Positions 1 to 10,145 of a stretch of DNA of 64,000 bases are shown one piece after another. Positions within the stretch are counted from its first letter, which is position 1; each line of letters starts with the position of its first letter. The DNA lies in assembly GCA_963920635.1 (NCBI GenBank), contig OY987300.1, positions 80,701,899-80,765,898 on the forward strand, in the 5' to 3' direction. The notes below the pieces were generated by a model, which was given only the letters and a program-made list of their open reading frames with translations, had not been told where the DNA came from and searched no databases. Position numbers and translations under genes: made by a program. This DNA is from Pseudeuparius sepicola (lineage: Eukaryota > Arthropoda > Insecta > Coleoptera > Anthribidae).

Positions 1-1186
1 TGCTATAGATCCTGAAGAAAGCAAAATATTTCCCATCATAATTCACAATTTTTAAGTTTTCTAACTTCCAGATACTCAGATGTGTCAATTAAAGGTAATG
101 CGGCCGCCTGTAATAGTCCCAATAATTGCAACCAGATTTTTCCTGTACCACCTTTAGTAATCCTACAATTCCCATTACGTGGGCATTACGTATAAGTAGG
201 TAGTTCAAAATAAGAATCGTATAAATTTTAAATTATTAAGCAGGTAGCTTCAGTCAGGTCATTTTTTAAGAGTTTTTATCTACGACTACAAATTTATCTT
301 AAGTTTGTGAGGTACCTTGGGAGAGAAATAAAATTACAAACATTTTGTAATGAACACCGAGAAAACCTACCATGATTAGAACTACTAGACCTAATCTTAT
401 TAGTCCATCCGGAAATCTGTGTAAGTTCTTTGGGTAGAACATTCATCAAGGGAAGAAAGTTCAAATATACATATTACATATTACAAATGGATTGAGGAAC
501 CTGGTAACAAGGTGCAATAGTGACATAATTCTTAAATAATCAAAATCGGCACTGACTTACGATACTTATTACTTAAATTAATGGAAATAATTCCTGGAAA
601 TCAGTTTCAATTTTTATAAAATAAATTTGTTTCATTTGACAGTTTCCATATTCTGCACTTGTAGACACAACATTGTCAAGTCTAATTTTTAGAAATCGTG
701 GAAACCATTATTAATTTTTACTAACAATCAAAGTACCTGTTATATTCATAGGTTCTCCAATAAAATGGCATACTTGGCATCACTGATAACATTAGAATGA
801 GGAAAGAATAGGCCGTGCATAACCCTACGATCTCGGGCACCTCTGAAACTATCCATATTAGCAGTGACTATAGAAACACTGATATTAGCTAATTATATGT
901 CTTCTCGCATAAACTGCTTTTAGGCAAGAACTTCCACTCTAGACGGCACATGTTTGCTGGTCTCGTTATTATCTAATGACTTTTCGTCGAGAGTTATCTA
1001 TGAATAATATATTTCGGGGAAGGGTGTCCCTTAGAAGATCTTCTGGTCTAGGACGAAATAATTAATGTCTTAATGTGATTTTGATAATTTTCACGAGAAA
1101 TGCAGACCATACTTACTACATAATATCAGCAGTGACTATAGATTCTATAGTCACTGATATTAGTTAATATTTTTCAGTTAGTTAAA
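1..1186. other. CCBE1-like intron 3, no exon seen
   Basis: AT-rich intronic sequence. No next EGF exon (DIDEC-like) was found on the minus strand. It contains a perfect small hairpin at 1130-1156 (12-bp arms CAGTGACTATAG, 3-nt loop), and the same 12-mer recurs at 862. Confidence 0.6.
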
Positions 1187-2078
1187 CCTGGACCGACACT
1201 ATATTAAAGACCCGAGCATGACGTCATATTTCATTGTTATTTACTAACTGGGGTGGCGCCACTCGACGAAAAAAAATGGCGACTTATTATAGGTTATAGG
1301 GGGGTATTCTGTAGTTATTGGTATGTCAGTTACTGACGTTTAAAATGCCCCAAATTTTAAATATCCAGCTTTATTACGATTTGCCTTCATTTTACGGTAA
1401 CGAATTGTCTTTGCGTCCAGTATTTAGCAGTTTTATCCTATTAACACAGCTTTTATAGGTAGATTTGTTTGTGATAACATGAAATTTCCATGCACATGAA
1501 GAAAATGGTATGCATACTGCACAGACCATTAGGTGAATTGCAGAAGAATAAACACTATTTTGGAATTATGGGATAATTTGATCAACCAGCTGAAGAAGCG
1601 AAAATTCTAGATATTATTTTGGAAGAGTATTTGGTACGTATGCAAGAATGAAAATATAAAATTTTGTTTATAGCTCCAGAGCAAAAAAATATAGCTCTCC
1701 ATATAAAGAAGAAACTGAAAAATTAAATGCGTTTTATGCTTACTTATACACTACAACTTGCCGGGACTTCATTTCAAACCAAAAGGTACCAAATACTCTT
1801 GCTTGCTTTTTAGACTCGCTTTTCTTAAAGAAAATGTATGGAAATATGCCATGTGAACTTGTCAAATTAGAGGGACATAACAAACAAATATTTTATTTTA
1901 TTTTGGATATTAAATTCGTTGTAACAGACACATTTGCATGTTTTTATTTTATAAAAGGTTCTGCAACAATGGTGTTTTAACATTAAATCACCGTGTAAAT
2001 TTGTTTCGTCGTGTGACGCCAGAGGCGATCCCTTGAAACAGCGCTATGCACAGGTCTTTAATATAGTGTCGGTCCAGG
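1187..2078 (+). mobile_element. 892-bp DNA transposon with TIRs and 5-bp target duplication (family T5, copy 1)
   Basis: The ends are inverted: CCTGGACCGACACTATATTA at the left and its complement at the right. TTAAA flanks both sides (1182-1186 and 2079-2083). A second copy lies at 57189-58076 in the opposite orientation. Plus-strand codons at about 1760-1980 still read as a degraded protein (NMPCELVKLEGH, DTFACFYFIKGSATMVF, then stop), so this is probably an internally deleted or decayed autonomous element. A 5-bp duplication is not typical of hAT, piggyBac, Tc1 or Harbinger; I do not recognise the superfamily. Confidence 0.75.
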
Positions 2079-2096
2079 TTAAACATAAGTACTTAC

Positions 2097-2245
2097 CGAC
2101 ACAAACTGGTTTGATTCCTTTCCTCTGATTTTCAGGATTAAACTTATATCCAGAGAAGCAGGTGCATATGACTCTTTGTAAATACACTGTGCAATGCTGC
2201 TCGCAGAGGTTCAAGTTACACGGATCAACTTCTTTAGAGATACAT
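2097..2245 (-). CDS. CCBE1: CCBE1-like exon 3: first EGF-like domain
   Basis: 149 nt, from an AG acceptor (ATTTTCAG) to a GTAAGT donor starting at 2096. It encodes CISKEVDPCNLNLCEQHC, then an R-V-I-C-T-C-F-S-G-Y-K-F stretch and a basic tail ending KPVCV plus one base of the next codon (G, probably Asp). Human CCBE1 has CEQQC, RVLCTCYPGY and KPYCLDIDE at the same places. The donor is intact although a transposon sits 18 nt downstream. Confidence 0.84.
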
Positions 2246-5129
2246 CTGAAAATATATGATATCAATATAATCAACTAGGTTTGGCCTGAAAGACAGTTAC
2301 ATTCATAAATTCTTGGATACTATAATAAATTTGTGCTTTTAGGCACATAAAAGGGAACCAACCAACTAGAAAATTCCCTATCAAAAACCAATAAATCCAT
2401 TTAGAGAGTTAATAGGGAGATTCAACTCGGTTTTCATGATTGAGTGTTGTTTCTGAACAACTTTGCGAAATATAAATGTGGAAATTTATTAAATTACCGT
2501 TTTTTTGCCAGCTTTATCCGCGAATTAAGCCCTTTTTGTACTGATTTATAGAGAAAGTTCGCCAGAATGCGAGATAATACCCCGAATACGTGTTTCGTAT
2601 AACGAAGACATATACGATATGCAGTTGTATGTAATACATCTACAAAAATAATAGAATTAAATTCGTTTTAAATCTATTGCACTATGGACGATGTAGAATT
2701 GTAGCCACTGGAGATCTGTTCGCTCGAAACGCTAAACTAAAAGTGACGCTTCTCTCTAAATTCTCCCCTTCCTTGTTGTTCTCTGGTAAAGCCGTGTTAT
2801 ATTTTTTGCCTCATCGATTGCACAAAGCATGTAATCCTATTTGAATTATAATAAACCTAAAATTAATTTTTGCCTATAGGAACGGTTTAAAAATTAAATA
2901 TAGGCACGTGGCTAAAAAAATGCATCTAAAGTCTATCCAAGTTACAGAGGCAGTGGATCAAAACATTGGCCACCACGTGACCTATTCTCTTATTGGTCTG
3001 GCCGTCATAAAATGTCAAGTGTTTACGCGGCGAGCAGAATGCAGGGCCGGCTCTTCCCTCAGTCGAGTTTCTTGCATATTTTAGATCGGATCGCGAGCAG
3101 TATATTCTGTAAATTTATTTTGCTACTTAATTTAAGAACTTCTAAAAGAATTAGTTCAGAATTACAATCCACTTGGAATCTCATATTAGTCCGACCCTGG
3201 TAATCGATCGCAAGGCGGTCATGTGACTTTGTTTTGTCCACTGCCGCTGTAACTTGGATAGACTTTAAGTACTGTAGGTAAAATAATGTATTCCTTACCT
3301 TCCTGATACAAACGTGTAACCTTTACAACAATGTTTTCTAGTACAGTCTACCCATTGGCCCTTCGCATTGCACTTGTATCTTGTGGTTATTACATTGCTT
3401 GACGGACACTCCAGAGTATCTGTCTCTCTGAAAATGAACACAAATGAAATATAGGTGACACTAATAGTAGGTATATTTCATTACGAGTCTGGAAATAAAG
3501 ATTTTTCCGTGCGCGCGTGACAAATTGCAAGCACGGAAAAATATATGTCTGGACGTGTAAGGAACGATATTTGTTATTATACTTCTTTGAAAACGGAAAC
3601 TTAAAACATTTTATCGGCATATTATAATAAATTTAATTGACAAAAAATAAACAATGCAGACAATAATATAGTGTTTGGTATGTATGATGCGTTTCCATGG
3701 TTACTCTCAAATTATTTCAAAGGTGCTTTGTTGTAAATTAGTTATTGTCAGATAAGGCGAATAAAACGTCAAAAATATTACAGAAATGTATCTAAATATT
3801 GAAACACTTACGAATTAAAATACAAAATAGGTACATGTTAAATATCAGAGAGCAATAAGAGTTTCTTAAATTTAGTTTACTTTGCTGTATATTTCTATTT
3901 TATAGCCATATATTCGGTATTTTTTATTAAGGGCACGGAAAGTTTTTCCATGCGCTGTTTCCGTGCGCTAGCCCGAAAAACTCAATCTTTCATTATTGCT
4001 AAAACAGATGAAAATAAGGTGTTTTCAAAGAAGTATAATAAAAAAATATTTTCAAGTAGGTATAATAGCCACGTTGTCATATTGTTGGTGATTAAAAAAA
4101 ATTCAAGTTACATTAATACAATCTAATTCTAATTCTCGCAAACTTGCAACATTAAATTGGCCAAATTTTTGGCAAAATTTCAACCACCCGAAAAAGTCGT
4201 AAATAGCCAGCTCATCGCCTCTCCCGACAATTTGTCAAATACGCAGTGAAATTCGGACGAAAAACGACCCATTAATAAACTTTGAACATGCACACAATGT
4301 AAACTAGGAAGACCGTTTTGTATACGCTGGTAAATAATTCCGGTGCAATATTAAATAATCGTTTTTTCGTGTCGATTTCGATAAAACACGGGCCCCCGTT
4401 AATATCTGCTGCAACTTTTAATTGGGACTTGTTCGCTTTTGATTTGACGTGTCTGTCGGTTTTAATTTTTCATCAGGGACTTTGGCATTTATTGCGTTAG
4501 AGAGAAATCCGACAAGTTGGAACTAATTGCTGGATGAATTATTGAAAAAAACTATTCGTAATTTTTACATTTTGCGAGTTTTTATATATGGTTTTAATTT
4601 ATAAAGTTGGTAATAAAGTACCTAGGACTGGAGATTTTATGTTATACACATTGCCATTGTGTGAGTATTTCATCGCTAGTTTATAAAACAATAAACCGAA
4701 TTCTATTTTTAATATGTAATGAAAATATTTGGATTCATCTGGATTCCGTGCAGTAGTAATAATAATTGTAAAACTGCATAAATTTAATTACCTTTTGTAA
4801 AAACATAAAATTGCTTATTCTATTTGCAGAGAACTTTCTGTATTTGTATTAAAGAAAAATTTTTTTCTAAAATATTTTATTATACTTATAAGTTGTTCTT
4901 TATCTTACTCGTTGGTATTTGCAGCAAGTTCGTTCAAATCGTCCAGATAATACCCGTCGCCCTGTACAGTCAAATTTCTGTATCCAGAGTCTTCGGCTTC
5001 TGACGTCTGATACGCTATGACACTTAGCAGAATTAGAAATAATGGCGGCCAGTTTCTCATGACTTCACTCTGCAACGCCATAACAACATTGGAATAACCT
5101 TGCTGTTACATTGTTGGAACAGCGGCTAT
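2097..5129 (-). CDS. CCBE1: CCBE1-like secreted EGF protein, 5' part of gene (three coding exons)
   Basis: Three minus-strand exons (4909-5129, 3299-3427, 2097-2245) splice in matching phase: exon 1 ends in GA and exon 2 supplies A; exon 2 ends in AG and exon 3 supplies A. The joined protein has an N-terminal hydrophobic signal, a cysteine module with a CCKGY motif, then an EGF-like module with LCEQHC and CTCFSGYKF. The order and spacing match vertebrate CCBE1, where the next segment begins the calcium-binding DIDEC EGF repeat. In vertebrates CCBE1 is an extracellular protein that promotes ADAMTS3 processing of VEGF-C; the insect role is not known from this sequence. The calcium-binding EGF and collagen parts must lie beyond position 1. 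The introns (2246-3298 and 3428-4908, plus an open third) carry transposons. Family identity is from recalled motif similarity, not a database search. Confidence 0.83.
2927..3267. mobile_element. 341-bp MITE in CCBE1-like intron 2
   Basis: Imperfect terminal inverted repeats of about 27 bp (left TAAAGTCTATCCAAGTTACA; right its complement ending GACTTTA). No coding sequence inside. No clear target duplication. Confidence 0.65.
3299..3427 (-). CDS. CCBE1: CCBE1-like exon 2: N-terminal cysteine module
   Basis: 129 nt between an AG acceptor (preceded by CATTTTC) and a GTAAGG donor starting at 3298. It encodes a cysteine module beginning ECPSSNVITTRYKC and ending CTRKHCCKGYTFVSG. Human CCBE1 has the same arrangement of T-T-R/K-Y-x-C and KKCCKGYKFV just before its first EGF repeat. 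Both exon ends are phase 2. Confidence 0.83.
3471..4042 (+). mobile_element. MITE family A, copy 1 (in CCBE1-like intron 1)
   Basis: Two modules. The first is an imperfect palindrome from ATTTCATTACGAGTCTGG to a GGACGTGTAATGAA-type half, around a GTGCGC core. The second is bounded by the inverted repeat ATTATACTTCTTTGAAAAC and GTTTTCAAAGAAGTATAAT. It also contains a hairpin of GCGCACGGAAA type near 3930-3970. Five copies occur in this window. Non-coding. Confidence 0.75.
4043..4908. other. rest of CCBE1-like intron 1
   Basis: AT-rich intron with no recognised repeat or exon. Ends at the exon 1 donor. Confidence 0.5.
4909..5129 (-). CDS. CCBE1: CCBE1-like exon 1: 5' UTR end and signal peptide
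   Basis: The exon begins after a pyrimidine-rich acceptor (TTTTTCCAG, AG at 5131-5130) and ends at a GTAAGA donor starting at 4908. The first ATG is at 5081 and follows an in-frame TAA, so translation probably starts there; a second in-frame ATG at 5060 gives a more typical signal peptide (MRNWPPLFLILLSVIAYQTS). Downstream residues are acidic and tyrosine-rich and end in AANTN. The 57 codons plus two bases leave phase 2, matching exon 2. The presence of an acceptor means that at least one untranslated exon lies upstream. Confidence 0.78.
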
Positions 5130-5142
5130 CTGGAAAAAGCCA

Positions 5143-5276
5143 AAAAAATATATAAAAATATATAAAAATATATAAAAGTATATAAAAATATATAAAAATA
5201 TATAAAAATATATAAAAGTATATAAAAAAATATAAAAAGCTTTTTTTATAAAAAAAATATAAAAAGCTTTTTTTAT
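5143..5276. repeat. AT-rich minisatellite
   Basis: About nine 10-11 bp units of the type TATAAAAATA/TATAAAAGTA, followed by two copies of an AAAAAGCTTTTTTTAT segment that can form short hairpins. It lies just upstream of the exon 1 acceptor of the CCBE1-like gene. Confidence 0.85.
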
Positions 5277-6095
5277 TGCAAAGTCAAATACTTATATAAA
5301 GACCGGATTTATTGCTGAATTTTATAAGCAATCAAGATATATTTAATTGCTACACGAATCATGCAAAACTAAGTTTATTGCGATAGCTGATTTTGGTGCT
5401 TTTTTGCATATTTTGAGGTTTTATGCTTTTCTCTCCTTCGTGCTTATTTAAACTTTTTTGCGTATGTTTACATAATTTTTAAAAAGTAATTTTTGCATAA
5501 TTCGTTTATTTGATGCTTTTTGACAAATTTGCACTTTTTCATATTTTTATGATTTTTAAGCACTTTTTTGCGTATTTTTATCCAGTCTCTAGCAAAGACA
5601 TGATTGCTTTTTGCTGAATTTTATAAGCAACCATGATATATTTAATTTCTACACGAATTACCAAAACTAAAAAATAAGTACGAAATAGCTGTAATATTGA
5701 AATAGCATTTTTTGGATAAAATTTGATGTCGGGAACAGTTTTTGCTTCAAATTAGAGCAAAAATGACATTAACAGTTGTGTCCAAGCGATCTCTGTTAGC
5801 TGTCAAATTTGACATTTGTTGCAAAAAGTGTCGGAAAGTGGTATTTATAAATTGAATTTGAAAAAAAAAAAGATTTGAAAAATATGTTTCTACTGCGAGT
5901 TTATGTGGCCAACTTATTGTTTTAACAATAATTTACTTATTACAAGAAATTATGTTTTCAGAAAAGGTGCGAAAACTAAAGTCTAATTAAAATAAATGCC
6001 TTCTTTTGACAGTTTCCTATAAGAATTATTGCACTGCTCGTGTCAACATTTTTTATGGTTGCAATTTTACTTTTTAGAACTATGGAAAGTAAATG
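5277..6095. other. AT-rich upstream intron or flank with a 60-bp direct repeat
   Basis: 5312-5372 and 5611-5671 are diverged direct copies (both begin TTGCTGAATTTTATAAGCAA). Between them are many T-rich words of the type TTTTTGCATA/TTTTTGCGTA. No exon seen. Confidence 0.55.
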
Positions 6096-6299
6096 ATAGT
6101 TATTTATGTACCAAGGCACTGAAGTTCAACTTTTTATGACTCATGTGGAATTTAATTGCCGAGGCAGTTTATTTGCCTCGGCCAGAGGCAAAAGTCCAAC
6201 TTTTTATGACTCATGCGGAATTTGGAACTGCCTCGGCAATTAAATTCCACATGAGTCATAAAAAGTTGAACTTCAGTGCCTTGGTACATAAATAACTAT
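6096..6299. repeat. 204-bp fold-back element
   Basis: Near-perfect palindrome: ATAGTTATTTATGTACCAAG at the left end and its complement at the right, with inner GCCGAGGCAGTT and GCCTCGG sub-hairpins. The 29-bp terminal sequence recurs alone at 34997-35025. Non-coding. Confidence 0.8.
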
Positions 6300-6302
6300 T
6301 TT

Positions 6303-7375
6303 ACCAGTTAAGTAAAATTATGTATCAAGGCAATGTTTACTTCTTGTCAAGGCCTACTTATTAAAAAAAATCGGACAATAATGGGCTACTTCAGTGCCGC
6401 TTTCTGAGCTTTTAATGACACTTCACTGCCGATATTTCAAGAAAAATAATTTATTTTCTGCAACGATAAATATTAATTCTTTCAGTAAAACTGTGATACA
6501 TTCCATAAAACTGAGATACAAAAAAGTGTCAAGAAACGGCTTTTGCTTAGAATAAAAAAAGTTATCCAAGGTGCAAAAAAGAAAATTCTGAAAATTGGGC
6601 AGTAATTAGTATTATCTTTGACAGTTGGAAAAATAAACAAATAAACGTTAATTTTTTTTTGGGGAATTTATGGCAGCTATGGATAAAAAGTTATACCACA
6701 AAATAGTCATATTTTATGGTTTTCTATCATCCATTGAAGTTGATACTTCTCCACAGAAAGAAAACTTGGGAAAACATTGAAAATTGCAGTTGAAACCAGC
6801 TTACATTTTGTGTTCACCATCCGAATGCTTTTTCTCTTGGTTTTCCCAAAGCCATCCATCTAATATTTAAAAATTTAATCTGTTCCCCAAAGCCCAGTTT
6901 ATTTTTACCCCCGGCTACTCCACTAGTTCGAAATTAATCTCCCAAACGCCGCGCTTTCCTCCCTTTTTCCTCCAAACTTTTTCGCGGCGCGGCCGCCAGG
7001 AATTCCGGACACTCACTTCTGGCACTATTTATTCTCCACGGTTTCGTGGCCGGCCGTGTCGGGAAGTTCCCGAAAACCGGTTGCGGGGCTTTAAAGTTCG
7101 TTAGCCGAACACCTGAAAGGAGCCGAGCGCTCGAAACTAACTTTTCAATTGAACCTGGGGATTAGCCGGGATTTCCAGTTTCCGCGCGGGTATATATTTA
7201 GTCGATTGGGCGATAGCGGGACTTGCAGAATCCCCTGGATGAAAGAAAGGTTAGTTGAAACATTCGGTAGATCGGAGACGCCATTATTTGTGTCGCTGAA
7301 GTTTTTTTTTTTTTATAAAAAAATGTAAACTTACCGGTGTCTGACACTTTAAGGATTGATTTATCTCTCTAGGTA
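6303..7375. repeat. 1.07-kb direct duplication, copy 1 (GC-rich block upstream of CCBE1-like gene)
   Basis: Nearly identical to 8029-9134. It runs from CCAGTTAAGTAAAATTATGT to ATTTATCTCTCTAGG. The copies differ in homopolymer lengths, a few substitutions and a 44-bp stretch present only in copy 2 (about 8459-8502). Confidence 0.9.
6900..7260 (-). promoter_or_regulatory. candidate promoter/5' UTR exon of the CCBE1-like gene
   Basis: A GC- and CpG-rich island in AT-rich surroundings, upstream of exon 1, which needs an untranslated leader exon. On the minus strand there is a TATA-like TAAATATATA (7200-7191) and an AGAA|GTGAGT splice donor at 7016. A further minus-strand GTAAGT donor lies at 7334. 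The TATA-like box is nearly palindromic, so the opposite direction is also possible. No initiator at the ideal distance was found. The assignment rests on position and composition only. Confidence 0.3.
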
Positions 7376-7380
7376 AATAA

Positions 7381-7963
7381 TGACGCTTTGTATCTTGAAA
7401 AGTAAAACCTTGAATGGGTTAGTTTATTGGAAAAAGTTACTTTTTTTAAAATAAGAAACACGTTTTTTCTACTTTAAGTGTTACTTATGGAGCAATTTTT
7501 TTTAGATAATTTTTCAGAAATACCCCGAAATAATACAAAAAATGAAATTTGCCATTAAACTATAACACATGCGAACAAATACCAAGAGGGCATTTTTGTC
7601 TGAAATTAGAATCTACATAAAAATGCAATACCTTTTGTTAAAATACAAGGTGATTCATTTTTTTTCTAAAAATAATTTTACCAATTACCCACTTCTCCGC
7701 CACTGGTTGTGCAAGATGTTCGATATTAACAGGTTTTATGCTAACCCATGCCGTTTTATAACGTACACCAAATATGACTTAAATATCTCAACTAGTTTGG
7801 TAAATATTCAATAAAGTCCGCATATTTTTTCCAAATTTAACACCCTGTAACTTTTTTCTAAGGCCTTAAAAAGATATAGTTTATACAAAAAAGTGCCGTT
7901 ATTTTTTGAAGATCTATCACCTGTTAAAGTCCTGCTACAAAAAACTGATTCACCCTGTATAAT
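7381..7963. mobile_element. right half of fold-back family C
   Basis: Homologous to the right half of the full fold-back 11314-12459 (about 11889-12459), ending GATTCACCCTGTA. It lies between the two 1.07-kb duplicates. Confidence 0.65.
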
Positions 7964-8028
7964 ATACTATATCATGGAACAGACATAATGTGAAGGTAAG
8001 TATTACACAAATAAATTAATTTTTACCA

Positions 8029-9134
8029 GTTAAGTAAAATTATGTATCAAGGCAATGTTTACATCTCGTCAAGGCCTACTTATTAAAAAAAATCGGACAA
8101 TAATGGGCTACTTCAGTGCCGCTTTCTGAGCTTTTAATGACACTTCACTGCCGATTTCAAGAAAAATAATTTATTTTCTGCAACGATAAATACTTAATTC
8201 TTTCAGTAAAACTGTGATACATTTCATAAAACTGAGATACAAAAAGTGTCAAGAAACGGCCATTGCTTAGAATAAAAAAAGTTATCCAAAGTGCAAAAAA
8301 GAAAATTCTGAAAATTGGGCAGTATTAGTATTATCTTTGACAGTTGGAAAAATAAACAAATAAACGTTAATTTTTTTTTGGGAATTTATGGCAGCTGTGG
8401 ATAAAAAGTTATACCACAAAATAGTCATATTTTATGGTTTTCTATCATCCATTGAAGTGTCAAAGAATAAAATTGAATCACCCTGTACAAGTAATTCAAA
8501 ATTGATACTTCTCCACAGAAAGAAAACTTGGGAAAACATGGAAAATTGCAGTTGAAACCAGCTTACATTTTGTGTTCACCATCCGAATGCTTTTTCTCTT
8601 GGTTTTCCCAAAGCCATCCATCTAATATTTAAAAATTTAATCTGTTCCCCAAAGCCCAGTTTATTTTTACCCCCGGCTACTCCACTAGTTCGAAATTAAT
8701 CTCCCAAACGCCGCGCTTTCCTCCCTTTTTCCTCCAAACTTTTTCGCGGCGCGGCCGCCAGGAATTCCGGACACTCACTTCTGGCACTATTTATTCTCCA
8801 CGGTTTCGTGGCCGGCCGTGTCGGGAAGTTCCCGAAAACCGGTTGCGGGGCTTTAAAGTTCGTTAGCCGAACACCTGAAAGGAGCCGAGCGCTCGAAACT
8901 AACTTTTCAATTGAACCTGGGGATTAGCCGGGATTTCCAGTTTCCGCGCGGGTATATATTTAGTCGATTGGGCGATAGCGGGACTTGCAGAATCCCCTGG
9001 ATGAAAGAAAGGTTAGTTGAAACATTCGGTAGATCGGAGACGCCATTATTTGTGTCGCTGAAGTTTTTTTTTATAAAAAAATGTAAACTTACCGGTGTCT
9101 GACACATTAAGGATTGATTTATCTCTCTAGGCAA
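8029..9134. repeat. 1.07-kb direct duplication, copy 2
   Basis: Second copy of 6303-7375. The extra 44 bp include GAATCACCCTGTA, the end motif of the fold-back family at 11314-12459, so copy 2 either retained or gained a fold-back end. A third partial copy lies at about 9567-10140. Confidence 0.9.
8640..9010 (-). promoter_or_regulatory. duplicate of the candidate promoter block
   Basis: Same GC-rich block as 6900-7260, with the same TATA-like box, GTGAGT donor and downstream GTAAGT donor (about 9093) retained. Function is inferred only from similarity. Confidence 0.25.
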
Positions 9135-9353
9135 ATAATGACAATAAAAAAATACCTAGGTAAATAATGAAAAATTTTCTATATAACATTTACAAATTAG
9201 TTTCATTTTATCAGCTTGACAACTGAACTCCCAGGCAAGAAATGACTAAAATATAAAACTCTAATCAAATATGTAAAATATGGCAATAATTCAAAGTTAG
9301 TAGGTAGTAAAAAAATTCTATATACACTTCGGTTGAGAAGGCCAGTGTATAAT

Positions 9354-9567
9354 ATACAGGGTGAATCAGTTTTTTGTAGCAGGACTTTAACAGGTCATAG
9401 ATCTTCAAAAAATAACCGCACTTTTTTCTATAAACTGTATCATTTCAAGGCCTTATAAAAAAGTTACAGGGTGTTAAAATTGTAAGAAATATGTGGACTT
9501 TATTGAATATTTACCAAACTAGCTGAGATATTTAATTCATATTTGGTATACGCTATAACGGCACGGG
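9354..9567. mobile_element. left end of fold-back family C
   Basis: Starts TACAGGGTGAATCAGTTTTT and follows the left arm of 11314-12459 up to the GCACGGGTTA region, where it abuts the third fragment of the duplicated block. Confidence 0.65.
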
Positions 9568-9588
9568 TTAAGAAAGGTTAGTTGAAAC

Positions 9589-9998
9589 CAGAGCATATAA
9601 AACAACCAGCAGTATAACTTACTCTTCAGAAATCATCCGCAAATTCAATGACCTTGAGCCATATTGGTGGAATAGAAGTCAGAGGTGTAGTCGGGAAAAT
9701 CAATTCAGAAATACAGAGTAGTATTAGTAAAGTATATAGTGTGTGGTAAGCACAAGCAGCTTTTACTCCTTCCTGGGATTCTTTATTTAAAGATACTAGC
9801 AAAAAGCACAATTTACAAAAAAAGCACACTCCACGGCACTGTATTATCTCTCATACAGCCAAAAAAGAACTGCCCAATCGCCCCGACACTGCATCAATTT
9901 GACAGAATCTATGCCCACATGGCGGCTGCGCGAACAGGTGCGCAGAATTTTTCCGCCATGGGGAGTGAGACTGCTGGTTGTTTTATACCTATGCTCTG
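9589..9998. mobile_element. 410-bp hAT-type MITE
   Basis: Terminal repeats CAGAGCATATAAAACAACCA at the left and its near complement ending ATGCTCTG at the right. The flanks are GTTGAAAC (9581-9588) and TTTGAAAC (9999-10006), an 8-bp target duplication with one mismatch. The empty site GTTAGTTGAAACATTCGG is present in the sister copies near 7250 and 9015, which proves insertion. No transposase inside. Confidence 0.85.
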
Positions 9999-10145
9999 TT
10001 TGAAACATTCGGTAGATCGGAGAAACCATTATTTGTGTCGCTGAAGTTCATTTTTATAAAAAAAAAACACACGATCATAAAAGTCACTTACACAATAACG
10101 TAAACTTACCAGTGCCTGACACTTTAAGGATTCATTTATCAAATT
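9999..10145. repeat. third partial copy of the duplicated block
   Basis: Continues after the hAT MITE with ATTCGGTAGATCGGAGA and runs to a CACTTTAAGGATTCATTTAT end like 7260-7370 and 9015-9125. The minus-strand splice-donor-like GTAAGTTTAC is kept here too. Confidence 0.7.
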
